From assembly GCA_934426825.1 (NCBI GenBank), contig CAKRYI010000026.1, positions 1-31,694 of the forward strand: a stretch of 31,694 bases of DNA, in the 5' to 3' direction. Positions 1 through 8,062 of this stretch are shown in pieces. How positions within the stretch are numbered: the stretch's first letter is position 1; each line of letters opens with the position of its first letter. This DNA comes from an uncultured Acetatifactor sp. (GTDB lineage Bacteria; Bacillota; Clostridia; Lachnospirales; Lachnospiraceae). The notes beneath the pieces are model-generated. The model made no database searches and was not told the origin of the DNA. It was given only the letters and a program-made list of their open reading frames with translations. Both the position numbers and the translations under genes were made by a program.

Positions 1-34
1 TTTCGTTTGAATTCGTAACTGTAACGCATAAAAA

Positions 35-68
35 TACCCCTTTCACTGGATGTCCAGTAAAAGGGGTA
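35..68 (-). terminator. Rho-independent terminator of the amidase gene
   Basis: A 15-16 bp stem with a four-base loop (arms 35-49 and 54-68, one mismatch) lies about 40 bases past the amidase stop codon. On the minus strand it is followed by TTTTTAT. This is the expected form of an intrinsic terminator for the minus-strand gene upstream of it. Confidence 0.85.
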
Positions 69-108
69 CATATCATTCTTGTCCAGACGCTTTGTAATTT
101 CTATGCTG

Positions 109-1146
109 TTATAAGGATTTCACATCTCTTTTTAACTGTTCCCACGCATCCTCATGCTCCGTGTAGTAGAGCGGACATTTTTTGCCGCCGCAGTCATAGT
201 GGCGGAGAATATCCGTTTCGTCTAAATGATAGGTGTCCAACAGCCACCTAAGCAGGGTGAGCAGTGAATCGTAAGTTTCCTGTGTGAAGGAGCCGTCCTG
301 CGCCAGATAACAGCACTCAATGGAAACAGAATCCATGTTTCTGGTCTGCACCGCATACGCTATCTCGTCGAGGGGCACGCACTGGATAATCTCGCCCTCA
401 TACCCGATAATAAAATGCGCGCTGGCACTGCGTTCCTGCGTGTCCTTAAGCTGTTCAAAGTAACTGCGGTTCTGTGCCGCGCTGGTTCCGGGATTTGCGG
501 TGTAGTGCACAAAAATATTTTTCACCTTTCCCAGCGAATCCCCCGGTCTGGAAAATTCATTGGGTGTGAGGAAATCCTCCGTCCAGTCGGGATGCTTTGC
601 ATACGCTAAAGCGCTGATGCCCTGAACCTTCTCGCCAAATACGTCCTCCAGAGCATTTGCCACGCCGGTCATTCCGGGCATTACGCTGCCGTCCACGTCC
701 GGTCTGCCAAAGAATTTGAATGCCAGCACCACTGCGAAAACTGCCATGGTGCCGGTCAGCGCAAGCAGAATCCCGAATTTCAGTCTCCGAATTCTCTGTT
801 TCCGCAGCCTTGCGCGCCTTCTGGCTGCCGCATGCTGTCTGTTTACTGCAGGCATTCTGCTTGTCGTATGCGTTCTGTTTGCTGCAGGCTTTCCGGTTGT
901 TGTATACTCTCTGTCTGCCACAAACTTTCCCGTTGCGGTATGTTCTCTGTTTGCTGCATATTTTCTGTTTTGGGTAATCGGTCTTATATCTCCACCCGCA
1001 CGCTCTGCGGGACGTCTGTGGGCTGGCTGTCCCGTAGAAATAAGATAGGGATTGCGCTTCATATCAGCCAATCCCAAATCTAATTCTTTTTCTCTTCTGT
1101 TTCTTTCCGTTGTTTGTCCTGCTGTCATCCCAATGTCGCACCACAC
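109..1146 (-). CDS. Membrane-anchored N-acetylmuramoyl-L-alanine amidase (Amidase_2/PGRP fold)
   Basis: This is predicted to cleave the bond between muramic acid and the peptide stem of peptidoglycan, outside the membrane. The catalytic domain occupies about residues 195-345. Zinc ligands of the Amidase_2 family are visible: H214 in FVHYTA, H316 in RHYDCGGKKCP, and probably C324. A single membrane segment (about 124-146) follows a basic tract RRRARLRKQRIRR, so residues 1-120 are predicted cytoplasmic. That tail is unusually long and contains a degenerate 12-residue repeat. The start is uncertain: the ORF opens at GTG 1146, an in-frame ATG lies at 1128, and the AGGAG motif is rather far upstream (about 16 bases). 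The gene stands alone and ends in a strong terminator. Family assignment is firm; the physiological role (wall turnover, sporulation or germination) is not shown. Confidence 0.88.
   Translation of the reverse strand: MWCDIGMTAGQTTERNRREKELDLGLADMKRNPYLISTGQPAHRRPAERAGGDIRPITQNRKYAANREHTATGKFVADREYTTTGKPAANRTHTTSRMPAVNRQHAAARRRARLRKQRIRRLKFGILLALTGTMAVFAVVLAFKFFGRPDVDGSVMPGMTGVANALEDVFGEKVQGISALAYAKHPDWTEDFLTPNEFSRPGDSLGKVKNIFVHYTANPGTSAAQNRSYFEQLKDTQERSASAHFIIGYEGEIIQCVPLDEIAYAVQTRNMDSVSIECCYLAQDGSFTQETYDSLLTLLRWLLDTYHLDETDILRHYDCGGKKCPLYYTEHEDAWEQLKRDVKSL
805..948 (-). repeat. 36-bp tandem repeat coding a 12-residue motif
   Basis: Inside the N-terminal tail of the amidase, about four diverged units follow one another at 12-residue spacing: REHTATGKFVAD, REYTTTGKPAAN, RTHTTSRMPAVN, RQHAAARRRARL. 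The units are basic and Thr/Ala-rich and lie on the predicted cytoplasmic side, just before the membrane helix. Confidence 0.65.
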
Positions 1147-1239
1147 TTTGCCGTATGGCTTTCTCCTTCATCCATTAGACGTATCATAACAGCAAATTGT
1201 TTCATTTTTTCACAAAACTTTCTTAAGATTTCATGAATA

Positions 1240-2187
1240 TTATTTACAGAACTCTTTTACGGAGCGGTATACACCTTCCGCATCCAGTCCGTATTTCTCA
1301 AGCAATGCTGCTGCGGAACCGGACTCGCCGAACACGTCATAGATACCCACTTTTTTCACCAGTGTGGGTGCCTTCTCGGCAAGGCAGTCACAAACGGCGC
1401 TTCCAAGACCGCCAATAACGGAATGTTCCTCCACCGTTACAACCTTTCCGGTCTTTTTCGCACTGGCAATAATTAATTCCTCGTCCAACGGCTTAATGGT
1501 ACAGATATTGATTACTTCTGCGTCGATTCCGTCCTGTGCCAGCTTTTCAGCGGCGCCGATAGCAGAGTCCACACAGATTCCGGTTGCCACAATGGTAACG
1601 TCCTTGCCGGGGCGTACCACGGTTCCTTTTCCAATCTCAAAATGATAATCCGGCTTGTCATTGATTACCGGCACTGCGGAACGTCCGAAACGCAGATATA
1701 CCGGACCTTCGTATTCAATCGCCGCACGCACGGCTGCTTTTGCCTCAATATCATCAGAAGGGCACATTACCACCATTCCGGGAATGGTTCTCATCAGGGC
1801 AATGTCCTCGTTACACTGGTGGGTCGCACCGTCCTCACCAACGGTAATTCCGGCATGGGTTGCACCGATTTTGACATTCAGATGGGGATAACCGATAGAG
1901 TTTCTCACCTGTTCAAAGGCACGTCCTGCCGCAAACATGGCAAAGGAGCTTACAAAGGGGATTTTCCCGACTAAGGATAAGCCTGCTGCCACGCCCATCA
2001 TATTTTCCTCTGCGATTCCGCAATCAAAAAAACGATTCGGATAAGCCTTTTTAAAAATGCCGGTCTTAGTTGCCGCCGCAAGGTCTGCATCCAGTACCAC
2101 CAGATTCGGATATTCCTCGGCAAGCTCGGTCAGCATATTGCCGTAGCTCTCTCTGGTTGCAATCTTTTTTACTGTATTATCCGCCAT
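1240..2187 (-). CDS. Transketolase, C-terminal subunit (pyrimidine-binding half)
   Basis: This is the C-terminal half of a split transketolase of 315 residues, as found in many Clostridia and archaea. It carries the pyrimidine-binding domain, with the EENMMGVAAGL segment that supplies the catalytic Glu for thiamine diphosphate activation, followed by the transketolase C-terminal domain. With the N-terminal subunit it transfers two-carbon ketol units between sugar phosphates in the non-oxidative pentose phosphate pathway. Its ATG overlaps the stop codon of the preceding gene by one base (TAATG), which indicates translational coupling and supports a 1:1 complex. A 1-deoxyxylulose-phosphate synthase-like role is less likely given the split form. 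Confidence 0.93.
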   Translation of the reverse strand: MADNTVKKIATRESYGNMLTELAEEYPNLVVLDADLAAATKTGIFKKAYPNRFFDCGIAEENMMGVAAGLSLVGKIPFVSSFAMFAAGRAFEQVRNSIGYPHLNVKIGATHAGITVGEDGATHQCNEDIALMRTIPGMVVMCPSDDIEAKAAVRAAIEYEGPVYLRFGRSAVPVINDKPDYHFEIGKGTVVRPGKDVTIVATGICVDSAIGAAEKLAQDGIDAEVINICTIKPLDEELIIASAKKTGKVVTVEEHSVIGGLGSAVCDCLAEKAPTLVKKVGIYDVFGESGSAAALLEKYGLDAEGVYRSVKEFCK

Positions 2188-3053
2188 TATCGTTCACCTG
2201 CTTTCTCTAACTCAGCGCCAATCTTTTCCAAATCTGCCATGGCAACTGCGAACTCTTCATCATTGGGAGCCTTTCCGTGCCAGTCCACGGCGTTCTCCAT
2301 AAAGGAAACACCTTTTCCCTTGACACTGTGCAGAATGATGCAGGTGGGCATGCCTTTTGTCTCCCTTGCCTCCTTAAATGCTGCTCTCAGTTCGTCAAAG
2401 TCATGGGCATTCGCATGAATGGTATGGAAATTAAATGCCTCGAATTTTTTATCAATGGGGTAGGGGGAACATACCTCGTCCACCGTTCCGTCAATCTGCA
2501 AATTGTTGTTGTCCACCATGACGCAGAGGTTGTCCAGCTTGTGGAAGCCGGCAAACATCGCTGCCTCCCAGACCTGACCTTCCTGAATCTCTCCGTCTCC
2601 CAACAGCGTGTACACGCGGAAATCTTTTTTGTCCATCTGTGCGCCCAGCGCCATGCCGACCGCCGCGGAGATTCCCTGTCCCAAAGAACCGGAAGACATA
2701 TCCACGCCGGGGATATGAATGCAGGGATGACCCTGTAAATAGGAGCCCAATTTTCTCAGTGTAGTTAAATCCTCCACCGGGAAAAATCCTTTATATGCCA
2801 ACGCCGCGTAAAGTCCCGGCGCCGTATGTCCTTTTGACAATACAAACCTGTCCCGATTCTCCATATCCGGCTGTTCGGGATTGATATTCATTTCCTCAAA
2901 ATATAAAAAGGTAAACACGTCCGCTGCGGAAAGAGACCCGCCGGGATGTCCTGCCTTTGCACTGTGAACTGCCCTGATAATTCCCTTGCGAACATCATTC
3001 GCATGCTTTTGCAGCTCTAAATTGTCCATTGTAAATACCATGCCTTTCCACAT
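2187..3053 (-). CDS. Transketolase, N-terminal subunit (TPP pyrophosphate-binding half)
   Basis: This is the N-terminal half of the split transketolase. The thiamine diphosphate/Mg motif is seen as GDGEIQEGQ followed by VMVDNNNLQ. HSAKAGHPGGSLSAAD and SKGHTAPGLYAALA are family-typical substrate and cofactor-site segments. It partners with the overlapping downstream subunit. The start is ambiguous: ATG at 3053, at 3041 and at 3029 are all in frame. The homologous part begins at MDNLELQKHAND (3029), and a GGAAAGG motif lies upstream of it at a slightly long distance. A short ORF with a strong ribosome binding site lies just upstream. Confidence 0.93.
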   Translation of the reverse strand: MWKGMVFTMDNLELQKHANDVRKGIIRAVHSAKAGHPGGSLSAADVFTFLYFEEMNINPEQPDMENRDRFVLSKGHTAPGLYAALAYKGFFPVEDLTTLRKLGSYLQGHPCIHIPGVDMSSGSLGQGISAAVGMALGAQMDKKDFRVYTLLGDGEIQEGQVWEAAMFAGFHKLDNLCVMVDNNNLQIDGTVDEVCSPYPIDKKFEAFNFHTIHANAHDFDELRAAFKEARETKGMPTCIILHSVKGKGVSFMENAVDWHGKAPNDEEFAVAMADLEKIGAELEKAGER

Positions 3054-3143
3054 AACCTGCTTTTGACCGCAGGCAACCTATTTTTACCGATGGAATACGG
3101 CGACACCAACAACATTTCACCACCCGCCGATTATTCTTCCGCA

Positions 3144-3149
3144 ATTATA
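3144..3149 (-). promoter_or_regulatory. Candidate -10 box upstream of the split transketolase
   Basis: A perfect TATAAT lies about 90 bases before the transketolase start, directly after the stop codon of the short leader ORF. The matching -35 position (ACGAGG at 17-base spacing) is poor, so this is only a candidate. Confidence 0.3.
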
Positions 3150-3197
3150 CTAGCATAGTTCCACCGCCTCGTCCAGTGCCGAGGCAAAAAAACTCAT
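3150..3197 (-). CDS. Possible 15-residue leader peptide upstream of the transketolase genes
   Basis: The ORF encodes MSFFASALDEAVELC and is preceded by AGGAAGGAAGC directly before the ATG, one of the best ribosome binding sites in the window. It ends 96 bases before the transketolase start. An inverted repeat (GCCTCG and CGAGGC) lies inside the ORF. Nothing shows that it is expressed; it could be chance, a leader peptide or an attenuator. I do not recognise the peptide. Confidence 0.35.
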   Translation of the reverse strand: MSFFASALDEAVELC

Positions 3198-3256
3198 GCT
3201 TCCTTCCTATTTTGCATATAGTTTAACAACTTCCCATGCAATAATCAGGTATTTCA

Positions 3257-5179
3257 TTGAAAAAAACACATAAATCCCTCTCCCTGTCCCAACTGCTGCC
3301 GGCATGTCTCTTTCTGCTTGTGTTCGCCGGTATTACCGTTTTTCTGTTTACTTATCGAAGGGATGAAAAACTCTACACTGCTTTCACTTCCCGGCTTTTC
3401 AGGGAGGAAATGCTCGCAAGCACCCTGAATATGCACTACACCCTCGCCCACCCGGAGAATTTCGGTATCTGCGACTACAAGGTGCAGCTTCCCTGCTACA
3501 GCAAGCAGGAGGAACTGTACAGTCAGGTGGCAGCCGAAAATGCCCTCGCTTCCCTAAAGGGGATTCGGGTCTCCCGCCTGTCCGAAAAGGATGCCTATTC
3601 CTATACCCTGCTAAAGCGCTATCTGGAAAACTCCTTGCAAAAAAGCAGCTTTTCCTATTACGGGGAACCCCTGTCCCCCTCCTCCGGCATGCAGTCGCAG
3701 CTTCCTATTCTGTTGGCGGAATACACCTTTCGCAGCAGGCAGGATGTGGAGGACTATCTGAAACTGTTGGAGCAGACCGAGGGTTACTTTGATTCGCTGC
3801 TCTGTTATGAGCAGGAAAAAGCTGGCGCGGGGCTGCTTATGTCCTCTGTCTCCTTAAAAAAGGTAATCTCTCAATGTGACACGGTTGTCACAGAGGAAGC
3901 GCTGGCGGAGGGCAGTCATTTTCTGCAGACCACCTTCCGGGAGCGGTTGCAGATTCTCTGCAACGCAGGTGAAATCACCGAAAAGGAAGCCCGCTCTTAT
4001 CTGGCGCAGAATGACCGTCTGCTCAAAACCGTCGTTCGTCCCGCCTATGAGGCTTTGGGGGACGGTCTCTTGGTGCTGGAGGATTCCTCCATAACTCCCC
4101 ACGGTCTTGCCGCCACCCCGCAGGGCGCAGAGTATTACCAATCTCTGCTTTGCTCCGAAACCGGCTCCTACCGCAGTATTCCGGAGACAAAGGCATTATT
4201 GCTGCAGGCATTTGAGGTGGAATATGAAGCCATTCAGTCCCTGTTGGCGGCAAATCCTTCTCTGCAGAATTTTCCCGACAACACCGCTCCCGCATTTCCT
4301 TTGGACAGGGCGGACGATATGCTCCGGGATTTGCAGCAGCGGATGCGGGCGGACTTCCCCGCTTTGCCGGCGGCTTCCGGGGAATCCTCCTTGTCCGGTG
4401 GTTCTGGGTTCAGTGGAAATGCTGTTTTGCCCGGCGGCTCTGCGCCCACCGGTGAATCCATTCCTTCAGTGACGGTGAAAGCCGTCTCCCCCAGCCTTGA
4501 AAAATACTGCGCTCCCGCCTTTTACCTGACTGCCCCGGTAGACGATACTGACAGCAATGTCATATACATTAATGAAAAAAACTCCCCCGTCGGGCTGGAG
4601 CTGTATACCACTCTGGCGCACGAGGGCTATCCCGGTCATCTCTACCAGACCGTGTACAGTAACCGCACCTTTTTACAGGAAAGCGAAAATCCCGTCCGTA
4701 ACATTCTGTGGTACGGCGGCTATCTGGAGGGCTGGGCGCTCTATGTGGAGTTTGAGTCCTACGACTATGCCTCCGTTTTATTGGAGGAGTCGGGCTACTC
4801 CGCGGATGCCATCGACTCGCAAATAGAAAAGCATAACCGCAGCCTGCAGCTATGCCTTTATTCCCTGTTGGATATTATGATACACTATGAGAACGCTCCT
4901 TATTCTAAGGTAGAAGAAATACTTACGAATTTCGGCATTTCCAATCCCGATTCCATCCATGCCGTCTACACTTATATTGCGGAGGAACCTTGTAATTATC
5001 TAAAATATTATCTGGGGTACTTGGAGATTTTGTCATTACAGGAACAGGCAAAAACGGCTTGGGGAAGCCGTTACACCGATTACGCTTTCCACAAATTTTA
5101 TCTGGACTGCGGACCCTCTGATTTTTTGTCTCTGGAAGAACAACTGCAGTCCTATTCCTCCATCATGGATTCCAAATAA
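3257..5179 (+). CDS. DUF885-family zinc metallopeptidase-like protein, membrane-anchored or secreted
   Basis: The protein has 640 residues with an N-terminal hydrophobic segment (about 12-32, signal anchor or uncleaved signal) and then a DUF885 domain to the end. The gluzincin-type site is seen as HEGYPGH (H455, E456, H461), followed by EGWALYVEF, whose Glu is the likely third zinc ligand. DUF885 proteins are inferred to be carboxypeptidase-like; the substrate is unknown. An insert rich in Ser and Gly lies at about 370-405, before the catalytic part, and is probably a flexible linker. The start is TTG at 3257, chosen because it gives MKKTHK followed by the hydrophobic segment; only a weak AGG precedes it. 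The 3' end overlaps the convergent Mrr-like gene by 28 bases. Confidence 0.82.
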   Translation: MKKTHKSLSLSQLLPACLFLLVFAGITVFLFTYRRDEKLYTAFTSRLFREEMLASTLNMHYTLAHPENFGICDYKVQLPCYSKQEELYSQVAAENALASLKGIRVSRLSEKDAYSYTLLKRYLENSLQKSSFSYYGEPLSPSSGMQSQLPILLAEYTFRSRQDVEDYLKLLEQTEGYFDSLLCYEQEKAGAGLLMSSVSLKKVISQCDTVVTEEALAEGSHFLQTTFRERLQILCNAGEITEKEARSYLAQNDRLLKTVVRPAYEALGDGLLVLEDSSITPHGLAATPQGAEYYQSLLCSETGSYRSIPETKALLLQAFEVEYEAIQSLLAANPSLQNFPDNTAPAFPLDRADDMLRDLQQRMRADFPALPAASGESSLSGGSGFSGNAVLPGGSAPTGESIPSVTVKAVSPSLEKYCAPAFYLTAPVDDTDSNVIYINEKNSPVGLELYTTLAHEGYPGHLYQTVYSNRTFLQESENPVRNILWYGGYLEGWALYVEFESYDYASVLLEESGYSADAIDSQIEKHNRSLQLCLYSLLDIMIHYENAPYSKVEEILTNFGISNPDSIHAVYTYIAEEPCNYLKYYLGYLEILSLQEQAKTAWGSRYTDYAFHKFYLDCGPSDFLSLEEQLQSYSSIMDSK

Positions 5180-5604
5180 CCTCTGTCCCACAATAAAATC
5201 TTCAGTTTTTTCGCCGCCTCCACTGCCGGGGCTGTAAAATACTGGTTGGTCAGAACCGCCCCTACCATGCGGTCATAGTAATCCCTGCCCGCATATGCCT
5301 CCTGCACCGCTTTCACTCCCACGGGAGCCGCATAGCATTTGCACTGTATGGCATAAGTGACGCCGTCCTTCTCCGCCAGAATGTCAATTCCGTAGTCACC
5401 GCTTCCTTTTGTGACCTCCACCTCCAGAAAACCTCTTTTTTTCAAAAGGTCGGCACAATAATATTCAAAATCGTGGCCTTCCATCAGGTCAATTTCCGCC
5501 GGATACTGCCGCCTCCTGCGGATACAGTGCCATAGGATAAGCCCTGCTGCCGCAAGGAGAAACACCACGCCAATTCCTATCCCATAGGGAAGATACGCAT
5601 CCAC
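5152..5604 (-). CDS. Membrane-anchored Mrr-type restriction endonuclease-like protein
   Basis: This 150-residue protein has one membrane helix (about 8-26) followed by basic residues and an Mrr_cat/REase fold. The nuclease core reads GSGDYGIDILAEKDG then YAIQCKCY, giving the D74...Q87-x-K89 form of the PD-(D/E)XK site typical of Mrr-like enzymes. The start codon is GTG at 5604 with AGGAG nine bases upstream. The domain is predicted to face the cytoplasm. It could act on foreign or damaged DNA or be a housekeeping nuclease; nothing nearby decides this. There is no methyltransferase or specificity gene. The last 28 bases overlap the end of the convergent DUF885 gene. Confidence 0.8.
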   Translation of the reverse strand: MDAYLPYGIGIGVVFLLAAAGLILWHCIRRRRQYPAEIDLMEGHDFEYYCADLLKKRGFLEVEVTKGSGDYGIDILAEKDGVTYAIQCKCYAAPVGVKAVQEAYAGRDYYDRMVGAVLTNQYFTAPAVEAAKKLKILLWDRGYLESMMEE

Positions 5605-5680
5605 TTTGTTTCCGCTCCTTTAACCTATCGTTTTTTCACTTTCGCTTTCATTTTTTCATTGTATCACAGAAGCTGTCCCA

Positions 5681-5709
5681 TTGACAAACCTTCTTTTTCG
5701 CCCTATGAT
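5681..5709 (+). promoter_or_regulatory. Sigma-A type promoter of the AEC permease gene
   Basis: TTGACA (5681-5686), 17-base spacer, TATGAT (5704-5709): a full -35 match and a five-of-six -10 match. It lies 42 bases before the ATG and nothing else is on this strand, so it serves the permease gene. Confidence 0.8.
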
Positions 5710-5751
5710 ACTGTGGAATCCGCAAAACACATTATATAAGGAAGCAATCAA

Positions 5752-6699
5752 ATGGAACAATTACTTTTTAGCTTAAACGCCACCATTCCGATTTTTCTTG
5801 TCATGGTAATTGGGTATGTGCTCAAACAGATTCATATGATGGATGAACCCTTTGTGAAAACGCTCAATAAATTTAATTTCAAGGTAACTCTCCCCGTGCT
5901 GATATTCCGGGATATTTCCGGCTCCGATTTTTTCAGTGTGTGGGACACTCGCTATGTCCTCTACTGCTTTCTGGTGACGCTTGTCTGCATTGCCGGCACA
6001 TGGATTGTCGCCGGTTTCTGTTACAAAGACAAAGCGCAGCTCGGTGAGTTTGTTCAAGCCTCTTACCGCAGCAGCGCCGCCATTCTCGGAATCGCTTTTA
6101 TTCAGAATATTTACGGCACCTCCGGCATGGCGCCGCTTATGATTATCGGAACGGTTCCTCTGTACAATGTTGCCGCCGTACTGATTTTGTCCTTTACCGG
6201 TCCGGACGCCAAGGGTCTGAACCGCACAGCCTTAAAAAAGACGCTTTGGGGAATCGTCACCAATCCCATTATTGTGGGAATTGTGTCAGGCATGATTGCT
6301 TCTGCCTGCCGCATCACTTTCCCCGTTATCGTCTCCAAGACCATCAACCAGATTGCCGTACTTGCCACTCCCTTAGCTTTGTTGGGACTTGGTGCGGGAT
6401 TTGAGGGACGCAAAGCGTTAAAACAGTTAAAACCCACCGCCATTGCCACCGCTCTCAAACTGGTTATCTGGCCGGTGCTGTTCCTTCCCCTTGCCGTACA
6501 TATGGGCTTTACCGGGGAAAAGCTGGTTGCCCTTTTAGTAATGTTAGGCTCACCCACCACGGTAAGCTGTTATATCATGGCGAAAAATATGGGGCATGAG
6601 GGCACACTGACTTCCAGTGTCGTAGTTGCCACCACTTTTTTAAGTTCCGTCAGCCTGACTGTATTATTATTTATACTCCGTAGCTTGGGATTGGTGTAA
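5752..6699 (+). CDS. AEC (auxin efflux carrier) family transporter
   Basis: This 315-residue integral membrane protein of the Mem_trans/AEC family has about ten hydrophobic helices. Conserved segments include the N-terminal IPIFLVMVIGYVLKQ and KFNFKVTLPVLIF, and the C-terminal GSPTTVSCYIMAKNMGHEG. Bacterial members export or exchange organic acids such as malate or malonate, but the substrate cannot be read here. The ATG has AAGGAAG seven bases upstream and a near-consensus promoter. It is monocistronic and convergent with spmB. Confidence 0.88.
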   Translation: MEQLLFSLNATIPIFLVMVIGYVLKQIHMMDEPFVKTLNKFNFKVTLPVLIFRDISGSDFFSVWDTRYVLYCFLVTLVCIAGTWIVAGFCYKDKAQLGEFVQASYRSSAAILGIAFIQNIYGTSGMAPLMIIGTVPLYNVAAVLILSFTGPDAKGLNRTALKKTLWGIVTNPIIVGIVSGMIASACRITFPVIVSKTINQIAVLATPLALLGLGAGFEGRKALKQLKPTAIATALKLVIWPVLFLPLAVHMGFTGEKLVALLVMLGSPTTVSCYIMAKNMGHEGTLTSSVVVATTFLSSVSLTVLLFILRSLGLV

Positions 6700-6811
6700 A
6701 GGGCAGACTGTTCCCCGCTCCAACATTTCCTGTCATTGGCACGCCCGGCGGCACTTTTCGACCGCATATTCGTTGCCAATTTTCTGCGATATATCCGGCG
6801 GAACTTGTAAG

Positions 6812-7345
6812 CTACATCATCCCCGCAAGAATGACGCTGGCGACCGTTCCCACCAGCGTGGACAGCAGCGCCCCCGCAAGGGTAAAGCGCGTCTTTGTCA
6901 CCTTTGCCGCCAGAAAATAGACACTCATGGTATAAAAAATAGTTTCGGTACAGCTCATGAGAATGGACGTAATCATTCCCGCATAGGAATCCGGCCCGTT
7001 TGTTTTAAAAATATCCAATACCAATCCGGTTGCGGCTGAGGAGGAAAACATCTTTACAATCAGAAGCGGAATCAGTTCCGACGGCAAATGCACCATTTCC
7101 GTCACCGGGCGCAGTATCACCGCCAGCAGTCCGAAAAATCCCGACGCCCGCAAAATCCCCACCGCCATCATCAGCCCCACCAGTGTGGGCATAATATCGA
7201 CCACAATTCTCAGCCCGTCTTTGGCGCCTTTCAAAAAGATTTCATATACTTTCATGCCGGATACCATGCCATATCCCACAACAAAGAAAATAATGAGCGG
7301 AATAATAATATCTGACACATGTGTCAATACATTCATAAAACTCAT
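6812..7345 (-). CDS. spmB: Spore maturation protein B
   Basis: This 177-residue membrane protein has a nucleoside-recognition (Gate) domain and matches SpmB in length and in segments such as VVDIMPTLVGLMMAVGILRASG and MSCTETIFYTMSVYF. In B. subtilis SpmA and SpmB act in the mother cell and are needed for full spore core dehydration and heat resistance. It starts 14 bases after spmA, so the two form an operon. Confidence 0.93.
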   Translation of the reverse strand: MSFMNVLTHVSDIIIPLIIFFVVGYGMVSGMKVYEIFLKGAKDGLRIVVDIMPTLVGLMMAVGILRASGFFGLLAVILRPVTEMVHLPSELIPLLIVKMFSSSAATGLVLDIFKTNGPDSYAGMITSILMSCTETIFYTMSVYFLAAKVTKTRFTLAGALLSTLVGTVASVILAGMM

Positions 7346-7359
7346 CCGGATTGTTATTT

Positions 7360-8001
7360 CTATACTCTATGTACTTTTTTTCCTAAAAATGACTGGCTTT
7401 TATCCTTGAATTTACAGTAGACGATTGCCGCCAGTGTACTGATGGAGGTGGCAACGATGGCAGGTGCGATAATGCACGCAGGCTCGGCGCTCCCGTACTG
7501 GCTTCGATAGGCAATCATATTGACCGGAATCAGTTGCAGGGATGAGATATTTAAGATTAGAAAGATACACATTTCGTTGCTGGCGGCACGCTCTTTGGCG
7601 GACTCTTTTAAATAGGACGGATTCCCCCGTTCCTCCTCCAGTTTCGCCAGTGCCTCCATGGCTTTTAAGCCCGCCGGGGTACAAGCCCAGCCAAGTCCTA
7701 ATACATTTGCAATAATATTGGTGGCTATGTAACCAAGTGCGGGGTGACCTTCCGGTATCCGTGGAAACATCAGTTTAAGGAACGGGCGGATTCCGTTTGT
7801 CATCTTTTCCACCAGTCCCGCCTGTCCGGCAATCTCCATCAGTCCCATCCAGAGAGCCATAACTCCCGCCATGGTAATACAAAGCGTAACAGCCTCACCG
7901 GCGCTGGACAGTGCCGCGTTGGTCACTGCTTCCATGTTGCCGGTGCAGGCTGCATAAATAATTCCCAGTAAAATCATAACTGCCCAAATATAATTCAGCA
8001 T
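7360..8001 (-). CDS. spmA: Spore maturation protein A
   Basis: This 213-residue membrane protein with a Gate domain is the usual partner of SpmB. Typical segments are MNYIWAVMILLGI-like at the N-terminus, MAGVMALWMGLMEIAGQAGL and NIIANVLGLGWACTPAGLKAM. The length fits the family (about 200). It is the first gene of the spmAB pair and lies 61 bases after the end of the giant GH5 gene. A CATATAAT element in that gap may be its mother-cell (sigma-E like) or sigma-A -10 box. Confidence 0.93.
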   Translation of the reverse strand: MLNYIWAVMILLGIIYAACTGNMEAVTNAALSSAGEAVTLCITMAGVMALWMGLMEIAGQAGLVEKMTNGIRPFLKLMFPRIPEGHPALGYIATNIIANVLGLGWACTPAGLKAMEALAKLEEERGNPSYLKESAKERAASNEMCIFLILNISSLQLIPVNMIAYRSQYGSAEPACIIAPAIVATSISTLAAIVYCKFKDKSQSFLGKKVHRV

Positions 8002-8030
8002 TAATACGTCCCGCTATCGGTCTTTACCTT

Positions 8031-8038
8031 ATTATATG
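8031..8038 (-). promoter_or_regulatory. Candidate -10 element of spmA-spmB
   Basis: CATATAAT lies 29 bases before the spmA start. It fits both a sigma-A TATAAT and, at seven of eight positions, a sigma-E CATACAAT -10 box. No convincing -35 was identified, so the sigma factor is not decided. Confidence 0.35.
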
Positions 8039-8062
8039 CAGGCAGTATGTGTTTTCATTTCT

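Noticed and set aside
3160..3190. Inverted repeat GCCTCG/CGAGGC as a terminator
   Set aside because: The T-run lies before the stem on the minus strand and there is only an A-run after it on the plus strand, so it does not have terminator order; the stem is only 6 bp.
6700..6811. Terminator between the AEC gene and spmB
   Set aside because: ATTGGCA and TGCCAAT can pair but are separated by more than 30 bases and no T-run follows on either strand.
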